Assembly (NCBI GenBank): GCA_024636445.1
Contig: JAGXHE010000042.1
Span: 1 to 59,901, forward strand
Direction of reading: 5' to 3'
DNA from: Sulfitobacter sp.
GTDB lineage: Bacteria > Pseudomonadota > Alphaproteobacteria > Rhodobacterales > Rhodobacteraceae
DNA: 59,901 bases
The first letter of the stretch is position 1; the number at the start of each line of letters is the position of its first letter. Both the position numbers and the translations under genes were made by a program. The notes under the pieces were generated by a model. It searched no databases, was not told the DNA's origin, and saw nothing but the letters and a program-made list of their open reading frames with translations. This document shows, piece after piece, positions 33,682-42,033 of the stretch.

Positions 33682-34946
33682 CCACCACCAACCCGATCAT
33701 GAGCGAACGCCGCGTCAGCTACCTTGGCGCGCTGCTGGTCGCCATCGGCCCGGTGTCCATGGCGCTCTACACGCCTGCGATGACGGAAATGGTCCGCCAC
33801 TTCGACAGCAGCGAGGCCATCGTAAAATTGACGCTGACCTTGTATTTCGGCGGCTTCGCCTTTGCCCAGTTGATCGCAGGGCCCCTGTCCGATGCGCTTG
33901 GACGACGGCCTGTGACAATCGCGTTCATGTTGCTGTATTGCGCGGCAAGCGTGCTTGCGATGCTGGCCCCCACGGTCGAGGTTCTGATCCTAGCCCGCTT
34001 TGCCCAAGGCGTCGGCGCATCGGTCGGCGTGGCGATTTCGCGCGCCCTTGTGCGCGATCTGTTCACCGGCGAAAAGTCATCGCGGATCATGAACCTGATC
34101 GGGATCATCCTGGCCCTGGGGCCAGCACTATCGCCCACCATCGGCGGGCTGATGTTGCCGCTGTTCGGCTGGCGGTCGATCTTTGTTCTAATGACCGCGA
34201 TAGGCATTTTCGTGATCGGAGTGACGATCTTTGCCATGAAGGAAACCGTGGTGCGTGATCCCAGCCGCCTGAATTTCCGGGCACTGGCGGGGTCATACCG
34301 GATGCTGCTGACCAACCGCCGTTTTCTGACCGCGTCATTCGTGATCGGCGGCGCCTTGGGCGCTATCTATGCGCAGGCGACGTTCCTGCCGTTTATCCTG
34401 ATGCAGAATGTCGGTCTTACGCCGTCGCAATTCGGCCTGTCGATGCTGGCACAATCGGGCGCCTTCTTCGTAGGCTCGCTGCTGGTGCGCAGGCTGATGA
34501 CACCCTATGGTTCCCAGCGACTGGTGCTGCCGGGCCTCGTGTTCATCGCCGCGGGCAGCGTCGGTGTGTCGACCTTGCTGATCTGGCCACCCAGCTTCTT
34601 GCACGTGATGGTGCCGGTAGCGGTGTATTCGTTCGGCATTTCCTTTGTCATGCCGTCCATGTCGACCGCCGCGCTGGCCCCCTTTGGCAAGATGGCCGGT
34701 GCAGCCTCGTCCCTGCTGGGGTTCATCCAGATGGGTTCAGGCCTCGTAGTCGGCAGCATCGGCGCATTGATCGGCGACGCGCTGTTCGCCATGGGCTTGC
34801 TGATCCCGATGATGGGGGCCGTCGCGTGCCTGTGCTATGCGGCGTACAGACGCCTGCCGCCCGATCAGGATGAAGATGCCGGAACCGGTGGATGCGGCAG
34901 CGCTGGTATGCCGCCGGAGCCCGTAATGGCGGCCCCTGACCGCTGA
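33678..34946 (+). CDS. MFS multidrug efflux transporter, Bcr/CflA family
   Basis: This 422-residue protein has 12 hydrophobic segments. The antiporter-type motif A is in GPLSDALGRRPVTIAF (loop 2-3). YTPAMTEMVRHFD and LTLYFGGFAFAQLIAGPLSD match the Bcr/CflA drug-resistance subfamily, as does RFAQGVGASVGVAISRALVRDLF (motif in TM4). FGWRSIFVLMTAIG marks TM6. The hydrophilic C-terminal tail after residue ~385 (Gly/Asp/Pro-rich) is not conserved. It is cotranscribed with marR. It likely exports a toxic aromatic or antibiotic; the substrate is unknown. Confidence 0.9.
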   Translation: MTTTNPIMSERRVSYLGALLVAIGPVSMALYTPAMTEMVRHFDSSEAIVKLTLTLYFGGFAFAQLIAGPLSDALGRRPVTIAFMLLYCAASVLAMLAPTVEVLILARFAQGVGASVGVAISRALVRDLFTGEKSSRIMNLIGIILALGPALSPTIGGLMLPLFGWRSIFVLMTAIGIFVIGVTIFAMKETVVRDPSRLNFRALAGSYRMLLTNRRFLTASFVIGGALGAIYAQATFLPFILMQNVGLTPSQFGLSMLAQSGAFFVGSLLVRRLMTPYGSQRLVLPGLVFIAAGSVGVSTLLIWPPSFLHVMVPVAVYSFGISFVMPSMSTAALAPFGKMAGAASSLLGFIQMGSGLVVGSIGALIGDALFAMGLLIPMMGAVACLCYAAYRRLPPDQDEDAGTGGCGSAGMPPEPVMAAPDR

Positions 34947-35393
34947 GGGGTAGTTTGGAACCGCAACGCCCTCAAGCAATCAGTCGGGGCATAAAACAAA
35001 GGCATTCCCGGCGACGGGGGGGGGCTCCGGCTGGTTAGTTTACTGGTCCGTGAAGAAGTGAACGGGATGACGGGTTTCTAAGTTAAGTTACTGATATGTT
35101 TATTCAGTTGCCCGGCTATACCGTCGTAACATCTGGCCAGCGGGCGATTGGGGTACAGCAGCCTGTCGTTGTCAGGCACAGGCACAGGCACTGGTGTGCG
35201 CGATGCCGTCGGTCAAGTTTCTTGCATCAAGACTTCTACCGCTACAGACCCGATGCGCGAATATATCTTGATCGAAGTTGTCCAATAAATTCGATTACAT
35301 CATCCACAGTTCTGCCCGGTTCTGCGCCCCAGTTGTTGGCCCACAGCGCTAACAGGCACGGCAGAACGACATTGAGCGTAACCAGATCAATCT
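34947..35393. other. 447-bp gap between efflux and oligopeptide importer operons
   Basis: No convincing gene, tRNA or terminator is seen. It holds a run of eight G near 35020 and three tandem CAGGCA units (35173-35190). On the minus strand a coherent open frame follows the ATPase stop in a different phase (ending IRASGL then stop near 35247). It has no start codon or known relatives and may be a gene remnant. The mixed AT/GC composition differs from the neighbouring genes, suggesting a scar of past rearrangement. Confidence 0.4.
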
Positions 35394-36362
35394 TTAAGAG
35401 CTTTCGACTGCGTGACAGGCCACTTGCCCGTTTTCATCCAACTGGCGCAGCTTCGGCAAGATCTGACTGCATTCGGCCATGGCGATTGGACACCGTGGAT
35501 GAAATGCACAGCCGCTTGGTGGATTCAGGGGGCTCGGTGGTTCGCCCGCTTGTGCCTCTACGCGTCTTTTGGGGTTTGCTATGTCAGGGATCGTCGCCAA
35601 CAACAGTTTGGAATACGGATGCTTTGGCGCGGTGAAAAGTTCTTCAACAGCGGCCTGCTCGACAATCCGCCCCAGATACATGACTGCGATGTGGTCGGAC
35701 ATGTGGCGCACAACGCTCAGGTCGTGGCTGATAAAAAGGTACGTCAGACCAAGTTCATCCTGCAGACGGCGCATCAAGTTCAGGATCTGGGCCTGTACCG
35801 ACACATCAAGTGCCGAAGTCGGCTCGTCGCAGACCAAAAGCTCAGGCTCGGAAGCCAAGGCGCGGGCAATTGAAATGCGCTGGCGCTGTCCGCCGGAGAA
35901 TTCATGCGGGTATTTCAGCGCGTCATCTGCGCCCAGCCCCACGGTTTCGAGAAGTTCGCGCACCCGCTCCAAGGTTTCCTTTTCGCTGTCGCGCAACTTC
36001 ATTTCACGGATCGGCTCCGCTATGATGTCGCCGACACGCCAGCGCGGGTTGAGGCTGGAATGTGGGTCCTGAAAGATCATCTGCATGCGTATCGGCGCAC
36101 CTGCTGTACCGGCGCCGAAACTGATGTCGCCGCTCGTTGTCTTGTAAAGCCCGGTTATCAAACGCGCGACCGTTGACTTGCCGCACCCGGATTCACCCAC
36201 GATGCTGAAACAGGTGCCTTTCTGAACGGTAAAAGAAATATCGGACACCGCTTCAACAAAAAGCTTGGGACGTCGCTCGATCACCCGGTTTAGCCAAGGT
36301 GCCGAGACATCGAACGTCTTGGTGACATGGTTGACGGACAAAGCCGGGGCAAGATCATTCAT
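35394..36362 (-). CDS. Oligopeptide-type ABC transporter ATPase (OppF-like)
   Basis: This 322-residue cytoplasmic ATPase has Walker A GESGCGKSTVARL (~residue 59), Q-loop MIFQDPHSSLNPRW, the signature FSGGQRQRISIARAL and Walker B LLVCDEPTSALDVS. The C-terminal oligopeptide extension PPSGCAFHPRCPIAMAEC has the Cys residues typical of Opp/Dpp ATPases, which often bind an Fe-S cluster. The ATG at 36362 overlaps the OppD stop; 39 further upstream codons are shadow. It is last in the operon. Confidence 0.92.
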   Translation of the reverse strand: MNDLAPALSVNHVTKTFDVSAPWLNRVIERRPKLFVEAVSDISFTVQKGTCFSIVGESGCGKSTVARLITGLYKTTSGDISFGAGTAGAPIRMQMIFQDPHSSLNPRWRVGDIIAEPIREMKLRDSEKETLERVRELLETVGLGADDALKYPHEFSGGQRQRISIARALASEPELLVCDEPTSALDVSVQAQILNLMRRLQDELGLTYLFISHDLSVVRHMSDHIAVMYLGRIVEQAAVEELFTAPKHPYSKLLLATIPDIANPKRRVEAQAGEPPSPLNPPSGCAFHPRCPIAMAECSQILPKLRQLDENGQVACHAVESS

Positions 36363-37372
36363 TGGGTGCCTCCCTGTTGAAGCCAGCACGCGGCACTTGT
36401 GGTGCCAACCGGCACGAGCGGTGGTGTCTCGGCACTGCATTTCGACCCCGCGTGGGGACAGCGCGGATGAAAGGCACATCCTGTGGGGCGTGCATTCAGG
36501 CGCGGCATCGATCCGTCGATCTGCGCCAAAGTCTCAACACGGTCGTGCAAGCTGGGGATCGCGCGCATCAGACCGATGGTATAGGGGTGCTGCGGGTTGT
36601 GGATGACATCCGCAACGGGCCCGCTTTCCACCACGCGGCCCGAATACATCACGCAGACCCTATCGGCGGTTTCGGCAATCACGCCCATGTCATGTGTGAC
36701 CAGCATGATACCCACCCCCGTAGTGTCACACAGCCTGCGCAACAGAGCGGTAATCTGGGCCTGGATCGACACATCCAGCGCCGTCGTTGGTTCATCTGCG
36801 ATGATCAGACGCGGCCCAGCCGCCAGTGCCAGCGCGATGACAACCCGTTGGCGCATGCCGCCGGAGAACTGGTGCGGATACTGGCGCAGCCGCTCTTCGG
36901 GCGCGGGGATACCCACCGCCTGCAACAACTCCAACGCGCGCGCGTTCGCCTCATCTTTGGCCATGCCGGTGTGCAGGCGAATGGTCTCGACCAATTGTTT
37001 GCCCACGGTAAACAGCGGATTGAGCGCGGTCAGCGGGTCCTGAAAAATCGCCCCCATCTCGCGCCCGCGTACTTTCGTCAGTTCCTTCTCGGTCAGGGTG
37101 TCGACACGTCGTCCCCCCACATGGATCGAGCCTCCGCACAAGCGACCCGGACTTTCCAGCAGCCCCAATACCGCCAAGCCGGTGATGGATTTTCCCGCCC
37201 CGGATTCGCCGACCACCCCCAGGATTTCACCCGGCGCGATCTGCATCGAGACGTTGTCGATGGCGGTCAGCGTGCCGTGCCGCGAAGGAAACTCGACGCT
37301 CAGCCCCGATACATCCAGTGCCGGCACCGCAGCTGTGTCGGCGTGAAGGTCTTCGATGGGTTGTACCATCAT
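36359..37372 (-). CDS. Oligopeptide-type ABC transporter ATPase (OppD-like)
   Basis: This 337-residue partner ATPase has Walker A GESGAGKSITGLA, Q-loop AIFQDPLTALNPLF, signature FSGGMRQRVVIALAL and Walker B LIIADEPTTALDVS. The C-terminal Opp motif is RPTGCAFHPRCPHAGSKC. It begins just after the stop of the first amidohydrolase; the start has two consecutive ATG codons. With OppF it powers the permease pair encoded farther upstream in the same transcript, so the two hydrolases are embedded within the transporter operon. Confidence 0.92.
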   Translation of the reverse strand: MMVQPIEDLHADTAAVPALDVSGLSVEFPSRHGTLTAIDNVSMQIAPGEILGVVGESGAGKSITGLAVLGLLESPGRLCGGSIHVGGRRVDTLTEKELTKVRGREMGAIFQDPLTALNPLFTVGKQLVETIRLHTGMAKDEANARALELLQAVGIPAPEERLRQYPHQFSGGMRQRVVIALALAAGPRLIIADEPTTALDVSIQAQITALLRRLCDTTGVGIMLVTHDMGVIAETADRVCVMYSGRVVESGPVADVIHNPQHPYTIGLMRAIPSLHDRVETLAQIDGSMPRLNARPTGCAFHPRCPHAGSKCSAETPPLVPVGTTSAACWLQQGGTQ

Positions 37373-37373
37373 C

Positions 37374-38849
37374 TTACGCTCCTTTGATCAGGGGAAAGGT
37401 GGGGGGAAAGATGTCTTGGCCGGGCGGGTGACCCAGCGTGCGTTCGGGGTATCTGGAGACCAACCCGTCAAACTGCGTTTGCGCGCGCGTTCGCGCCGTT
37501 TTCATGTCTATCCCGGCAACCTCGCCATCGCGCATGGACAGGCGGCCATCGACAATCGTGGCACGGGTAACGCGCCCGGTCGCTCCCAAAACAAGCGTCT
37601 GGACCGGATCGATGCGCGGGGCCATGGCCGGGTCGTTCATGTCAAAGATGGCGATATCCGCCTTGCCGCCCACCCGCAGCACGCCGATGTCGTCGCGGCC
37701 CAACGCGCGCGCGCCGTTCAATGTGGCCGCATCGAACATCTCGCCGGAATTCACCGAAGTGTGGCCGTCCATCAGGCGGCAGGCCATCATGCCCACCGCC
37801 ATGTTGAGCACCATATCAGGGGGCGCAGTGTCAGTGCCCATGGCAACATTGATCCCCATCGCCTTGAGCTTGGCAAATGATCTCAGCGCGCCACCGTGCC
37901 GCGCAGAAACCAGCGGACAATGCACCACAGTCACACCGTTCGCGGCATAACGGGCAAGATCGTCGTCGGTCGCAACCGTCGCATGGGGCGCCAGCAACCG
38001 GTCGGACAAACAGCCAAGATCGTCCAGCCATTCGGGAGCCGATTTACCGTGCAGCGCCTGCACGGTTTGAAGTTCCATCTGCCCCTGCGCCATGTGCAGA
38101 CGCACCGGACAGGCCAGATCTTGCGCTGCCGACATGGTACGTTTCAGAAGAACTTCGGTACAGGTTTCTACCCGATCCGGGGCCAGCATCGGCGACACCA
38201 GCACCCTGCCCTGCATCCGTTCGGCAAATCCGATAGCTTGCTGCAACCCGTGCAATCCGCGCGGCTCGTCAAATACGGCCCGCATCGTTGCAGTGTCATC
38301 CACCACCATGCCGCCCGCCCGATATGCCGGGCCCAGCCAGACCCGAAGGCCAAGCGCTTCGGCGGCGTCTGCCGCGGCGGTGAATTCATCCACCGTTTCG
38401 CCCCATTCGCGGTAAAAGAGTGAGGCGATGGGTGCGGCCGATGTAATCCCGTTCAGCAACAACTGACCAAAGGCAAACCGCTTTTGAAACGCAAGCTCTT
38501 CGGCATCGTACATCTCGTAGGGGCCACGATCCACATAGCTTTGCGGCCAGACGCGGCCCTTGTGTTCGCTGGGCCAGTTGTCATGTGCCAGCAGGGTCGT
38601 GTCCAGATCGCTGAGCGCATCCAAATCGACAAAACCAGGTGCGATCAGCGCAGCTCCCATATCGAAGCGTGCGGACACCGCGCCATCGAAGCGCGTGCCA
38701 ACATGCAGGACGCGGTCATTTTCAATGATGACCTCGCCACCCTGAACCAACCGTCTGCCAGACGGCGTGTCCGCGATGATCCAGTCGGCGGTCAGGGCCC
38801 AACGGCCCTCGGGGCGCTTGCCCAGAGGAAGATCATCCCACTGCATCAT
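37374..38849 (-). CDS. Amidohydrolase-family protein lacking the HxH metal motif
   Basis: This 491-residue protein has the cyclic-amidohydrolase (COG0402, SsnA/TrzN-like) fold. After the beta-sandwich start (LTADWIIADTPSGRR) comes PGFVDLDALSDLD at residues 71-83. There the family has PGxxNxHxH, so the two metal-binding histidines are Asp77 and Leu79. Later positions are intact: VRLHMAQGQ, LLAPHATVATDDD, VVHCPLVSARHGGAL and MGTDTAPPDMVLNM with the catalytic Asp. The frame is unbroken and long, so this is a changed enzyme rather than a pseudogene. It might use a different metal set or lack hydrolysis. It overlaps the next amidohydrolase by four bases (ATGA). Confidence 0.85.
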   Translation of the reverse strand: MMQWDDLPLGKRPEGRWALTADWIIADTPSGRRLVQGGEVIIENDRVLHVGTRFDGAVSARFDMGAALIAPGFVDLDALSDLDTTLLAHDNWPSEHKGRVWPQSYVDRGPYEMYDAEELAFQKRFAFGQLLLNGITSAAPIASLFYREWGETVDEFTAAADAAEALGLRVWLGPAYRAGGMVVDDTATMRAVFDEPRGLHGLQQAIGFAERMQGRVLVSPMLAPDRVETCTEVLLKRTMSAAQDLACPVRLHMAQGQMELQTVQALHGKSAPEWLDDLGCLSDRLLAPHATVATDDDLARYAANGVTVVHCPLVSARHGGALRSFAKLKAMGINVAMGTDTAPPDMVLNMAVGMMACRLMDGHTSVNSGEMFDAATLNGARALGRDDIGVLRVGGKADIAIFDMNDPAMAPRIDPVQTLVLGATGRVTRATIVDGRLSMRDGEVAGIDMKTARTRAQTQFDGLVSRYPERTLGHPPGQDIFPPTFPLIKGA

Positions 38850-40042
38850 GGGGCAATCATCAATGTTGCACCGTCGCGGGCGGTAACCTTGCCGGCCTTG
38901 ACCACCAGCTTGCGCGGGGCATGCAGCACGATGGCGTGGGCCACCGACACGCCTTCGACGATCACCAGGTCGCCCGGTGCGCCGAGCTTGACCTCCCGCC
39001 GCTCAAGGCCCATTGCTTTGGCCCCGCCGCCGGCACAGACGTCCAGCGCCATGTGCATTTCCGCGTCAGAGCGCAGGTTGCTGCGCAGGCCGACAAACTT
39101 GGCCCGCTCAAGCATGTCACCGTTGCCATAGGGGCCCCATGTGTCCTGAATACCGTCATTTCCCGCGCCAAAGCGTATGCCATGTTGGGCCATCTGCTTG
39201 ACCAGCGGTGCCGGGCTGGATGCAGGGGCCGTCGTCATGATACTCGCCTCCAGCGCGCCCAGCCGCTCCAGCAATGGATCGACGCGCGCGGGGTCCGGTA
39301 TGCCCAGGCAAAAGGCGTGGCTGACAGTCAGCATTCCCTTCATTCCAAGCGCTTCGGCACGGTCCAGTATCTGCTCCATCGAAAAGGCGCCCAGTTCGCC
39401 ATGTTCATGCAGGTGGATGTCGATGCCCTTTCCGTGCTTTTCCGCCAGGCCAAATATGGTGTCGAGATGCCCTTTCGGGTCGTGATCGACACCACAAGGA
39501 TCAAGCCCGCCCATCAGGTCGGCACCCATCTTCATCGCCTCGTCCAGCAATTCGGCGGTGCCCGGGCTGATCATCAACCCGGACTGCGGAAAGGCGACCG
39601 TCTGGATTTCAACCACGTCAGACAGCTTCTCAGCTGTCTCCATCACGCCTTCAAGCGCGCGCAACCCGCCCGTGGTGTCGACGTCCACATGGCTTCGGAT
39701 CATCGTCGCACCAAAGGCCGCAGTCTGCAGAGCGTGACGCATGGATTGAATATGCGGATCAAGCCCAAGCCGTTTTTTCATCTGGCGTTCGTTGTCGATC
39801 ATCGCCATCAGATTTCCGCCACCGACGTCGTTGTGATACCATGGGTAGCCAAGCAGGGATTTATCCAGATGCGTGTGCGCCTCTGCCATTCCAGGCAGCG
39901 CGATACGCCCACCCGCGTCCTCGACTGCAGCGTCCCCACCATCCAATTCCGCGCCGATCTGCGCGATACGGCCATCGCGGATCAGGATTTCGGTCGGGGC
40001 ACCGTCCATTACACGTACATTCTTGATCAGCAGGTCATTCAT
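38846..40042 (-). CDS. Cytosine deaminase-like amidohydrolase
   Basis: This 398-residue metal-dependent deaminase/hydrolase of the CodA branch has the metal motif AEAHTHLDKSLLG (HxH-x-DK, residues ~55-65), SHVDVDTTGGLRAL and the catalytic segment IDIHLHEHGELGAF (metal His and Glu). MLTVSHAFCLG and GAGNDGIQDTWGPYG with the metal Asp follow. The HLDK and NDGIQD patterns separate CodA-type deaminases from other amidohydrolases. The substrate is probably a cyclic amidine or ureide. With the adjacent altered amidohydrolase and the hydantoin-racemase-like gene it suggests N-heterocycle use. The gap to the OppC gene is 10 bp. Confidence 0.87.
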   Translation of the reverse strand: MNDLLIKNVRVMDGAPTEILIRDGRIAQIGAELDGGDAAVEDAGGRIALPGMAEAHTHLDKSLLGYPWYHNDVGGGNLMAMIDNERQMKKRLGLDPHIQSMRHALQTAAFGATMIRSHVDVDTTGGLRALEGVMETAEKLSDVVEIQTVAFPQSGLMISPGTAELLDEAMKMGADLMGGLDPCGVDHDPKGHLDTIFGLAEKHGKGIDIHLHEHGELGAFSMEQILDRAEALGMKGMLTVSHAFCLGIPDPARVDPLLERLGALEASIMTTAPASSPAPLVKQMAQHGIRFGAGNDGIQDTWGPYGNGDMLERAKFVGLRSNLRSDAEMHMALDVCAGGGAKAMGLERREVKLGAPGDLVIVEGVSVAHAIVLHAPRKLVVKAGKVTARDGATLMIAP

Positions 40043-40052
40043 GGGGCGTCCT

Positions 40053-40994
40053 TTAGCGTAGTTTGGGGTTCAGAGCGTCGCGCAGCCAGTCACCCAGCAT
40101 GTTCACCGCCACGACGAGGATGCAAAGCTGGACCGATGGGAAGAGCACGATCCACCATGACCCGGAGAAAAGATATTGATTGCCCACGCGGATCAACGTG
40201 CCAAGCGAGGGCTGGTTCGGCGGCATGCCGACGCCCAGAAACGACAGTGTCGCCTCGATCAGGATCGCCAGACCGAAGTTGAGCGTCGCCGCGACGAAGA
40301 TCGGCGTCAACGTATTGGGCAGTATGTGGTTGATCATCAGCCGCCGCGCAGGCGTGCCGACCAGCCGAGAGGCCATGACGTATTCCTTGCGCCGCTCGAC
40401 CATCGTCTGCGCGCGGACCACGCGGGCATATTGCACCCAGGAGTACATGGCGATCGCCAGTACCAGAACCGCAGCCACCCCCGCCTCGCGAAACGCGGGC
40501 GGCAGGAACTGTTGCGCGACCGAGCTGACCAGGATTGCGACCAGAACGATCGGGATCGACAGCAGAACATCACCGATGCGCATCAGGACATTGTCGATCC
40601 AGCCGCCATAATATCCCGCCATCAACCCCAAGCCAATCCCCACGAACAGCGAGACCGCCACCGAGGCGATCCCGATGATGATCGAAATCCGCGTGCCGTA
40701 GAGAATGCCCGACAGGATATCGCGGCCCTGCACATCCGTGCCCAGCAGAAAAGGCATCTGCCCGCCTTCCATCCAGATCGGCGGCAGCTCGGCATTCCAC
40801 AGCTCGAGCGCTGCCAGATCATAGGGGTTCTGTGGCGACAGCAGCGGCGCCATGAAGGCGGTCAGGATGACCAACCCTAAAACGATGGCGGCGCCCACCG
40901 CCGATTTGTGCGACTTGAACGACCACCACAGGTCGCTGTCTCGGAACCGCTCAAGCCGTGACGGCATCTTTGAAGGTGTGGTTTGCTCGGTCAT
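40053..40994 (-). CDS. Oligopeptide-type ABC transporter permease (OppC-like)
   Basis: This 313-residue inner-membrane permease has an N-terminal cytoplasmic stretch (RFRDSDLWWSFKSHKSA), then TM1 and the OppC motif FLLGTDVQGRDILSGILYGTRISI. The EAA loop YVMASRLVGTPARRLMINHILPN contacts the ATPases. The end LFPSVQLCILVVAVNMLGDWLRDALNPKLR is family-typical. Six membrane spans can be read. It overlaps OppB by four bases. Confidence 0.92.
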   Translation of the reverse strand: MTEQTTPSKMPSRLERFRDSDLWWSFKSHKSAVGAAIVLGLVILTAFMAPLLSPQNPYDLAALELWNAELPPIWMEGGQMPFLLGTDVQGRDILSGILYGTRISIIIGIASVAVSLFVGIGLGLMAGYYGGWIDNVLMRIGDVLLSIPIVLVAILVSSVAQQFLPPAFREAGVAAVLVLAIAMYSWVQYARVVRAQTMVERRKEYVMASRLVGTPARRLMINHILPNTLTPIFVAATLNFGLAILIEATLSFLGVGMPPNQPSLGTLIRVGNQYLFSGSWWIVLFPSVQLCILVVAVNMLGDWLRDALNPKLR

Positions 40995-41962
40995 TTCTCT
41001 GCTCCCCGAAGGCGTGGGTCAATGACGGCGTAGGTCATGTCGACGATGGTGTTCAGGATCACGAAGATCAGCGCGACAATGCACAGGTATGCCGCCATGA
41101 TCGGCACATCGACAAAAGTCACCGCCTGGATGAACAAAAGCCCCATGCCAGGCCACTGGAAAACCGTTTCCGTCACCAGCGCAAAGGCAATCAGCCCCCC
41201 GATTTGCATTGCGGTCATCGTGACGACCGGCATCAGGCAATTGCGCAGGGCATGTCGGAAGTGGATCGAACGTGCCGGGATACCCCTTGCACGGGCGAAT
41301 TTGATAAAGTCCGAGCGCAGCACTTCGAGCATCTCGGCGCGCACCAGCCGCATCACCAGCGTGATCTGGAACAGCGACAGCGATAGAGCCGGCAGCACAA
41401 TGGACATCCGCCCCGATGGCGTCAGAAGCCCGGTTGTCCACCAGCCAAGGTCGACGGTCTCGCCACGGCCAAAGGCCGGAAACCAGCCAAGCCAGACCGA
41501 AAAGACCAGGATCAGCCCGATCCCGACCACGAAACTGGGCAGGGATATCCCGATGATCGAAGTGAACTGCATCGCCTCGGAATACCATGCGGTGCGTCTG
41601 ATGGCGGTGATCACGCCCATCGGAACGCCGACAATCAGCGAAATGAAGGTGGCCACGAGGACCAGTTCGAAGGTTGCAGGAAACCGTTCCGCAATCATGT
41701 CCAACACATCGCGCTGGTTGCGAAAGGAGATACCGAAATCACCTTGGGCGGCGCGGCCGACGAAGGTCCCGAATTGCATCATGAAAGGCTTGTCCAGACC
41801 CAGTCTTTCACGCAGGTCGTCGCGCTGCTGCTGTGTGGCCTGTTCGTTCAGCATCTGATCCACAGGATCGCCCACCGCAGAAAAGATCACGAAGGCCAGA
41901 AACGTCACGGAGAGCATGACAAAAACGGCATTCGCGAGGCGCTTGATGATAAAAGCCAGCAT
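40991..41962 (-). CDS. Oligopeptide-type ABC transporter permease (OppB-like)
   Basis: This 323-residue permease has TM1 LAFIIKRLANAVFVMLSVTF at the very start, followed by the long periplasmic loop (GDPVDQMLNEQATQQQ). The EAA loop is FIKFARARGIPARSIHFRHALRNCLMPVVT. PGMGLLFIQAVTFVDVPIM and a C-terminal MTYAVIDPRLR agree with OppB/DppB. The ATG at 41962 sits nine bases after GGAG and directly before TM1; the 30 codons upstream are not conserved. Confidence 0.92.
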   Translation of the reverse strand: MLAFIIKRLANAVFVMLSVTFLAFVIFSAVGDPVDQMLNEQATQQQRDDLRERLGLDKPFMMQFGTFVGRAAQGDFGISFRNQRDVLDMIAERFPATFELVLVATFISLIVGVPMGVITAIRRTAWYSEAMQFTSIIGISLPSFVVGIGLILVFSVWLGWFPAFGRGETVDLGWWTTGLLTPSGRMSIVLPALSLSLFQITLVMRLVRAEMLEVLRSDFIKFARARGIPARSIHFRHALRNCLMPVVTMTAMQIGGLIAFALVTETVFQWPGMGLLFIQAVTFVDVPIMAAYLCIVALIFVILNTIVDMTYAVIDPRLRGAEK

Positions 41963-42033
41963 TGCAAAGATCTCCGGAGGATGTGGGGGAAAAAACGGGG
42001 CGACGCCGGGCGCCGCCCCAGTCACAGGAAAGG

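Noticed and set aside
34980-35100. Possible tRNA or small structured RNA in the G-rich stretch
   Set aside because: No cloverleaf, no T-loop consensus and no terminator could be found.
35173-35190. Tandem CAGGCA repeat as a CRISPR or satellite
   Set aside because: Only three 6-base units, with no spacers and no further copies.
35096-35635. 179-codon plus-strand open frame across the gap before the OppF-like gene
   Set aside because: Half of it is antisense to the ATPase and the other half has no ribosome-binding site or recognisable domain.
37374-38849. Pseudogene call for the HxH-less amidohydrolase
   Set aside because: The frame is full length, coupled to its neighbours, and the other active-site motifs are preserved.
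38921-40282. 453-codon open frame on the plus strand
   Set aside because: Antisense shadow of the CodA-like deaminase and OppC genes, whose motifs are clear on the minus strand.
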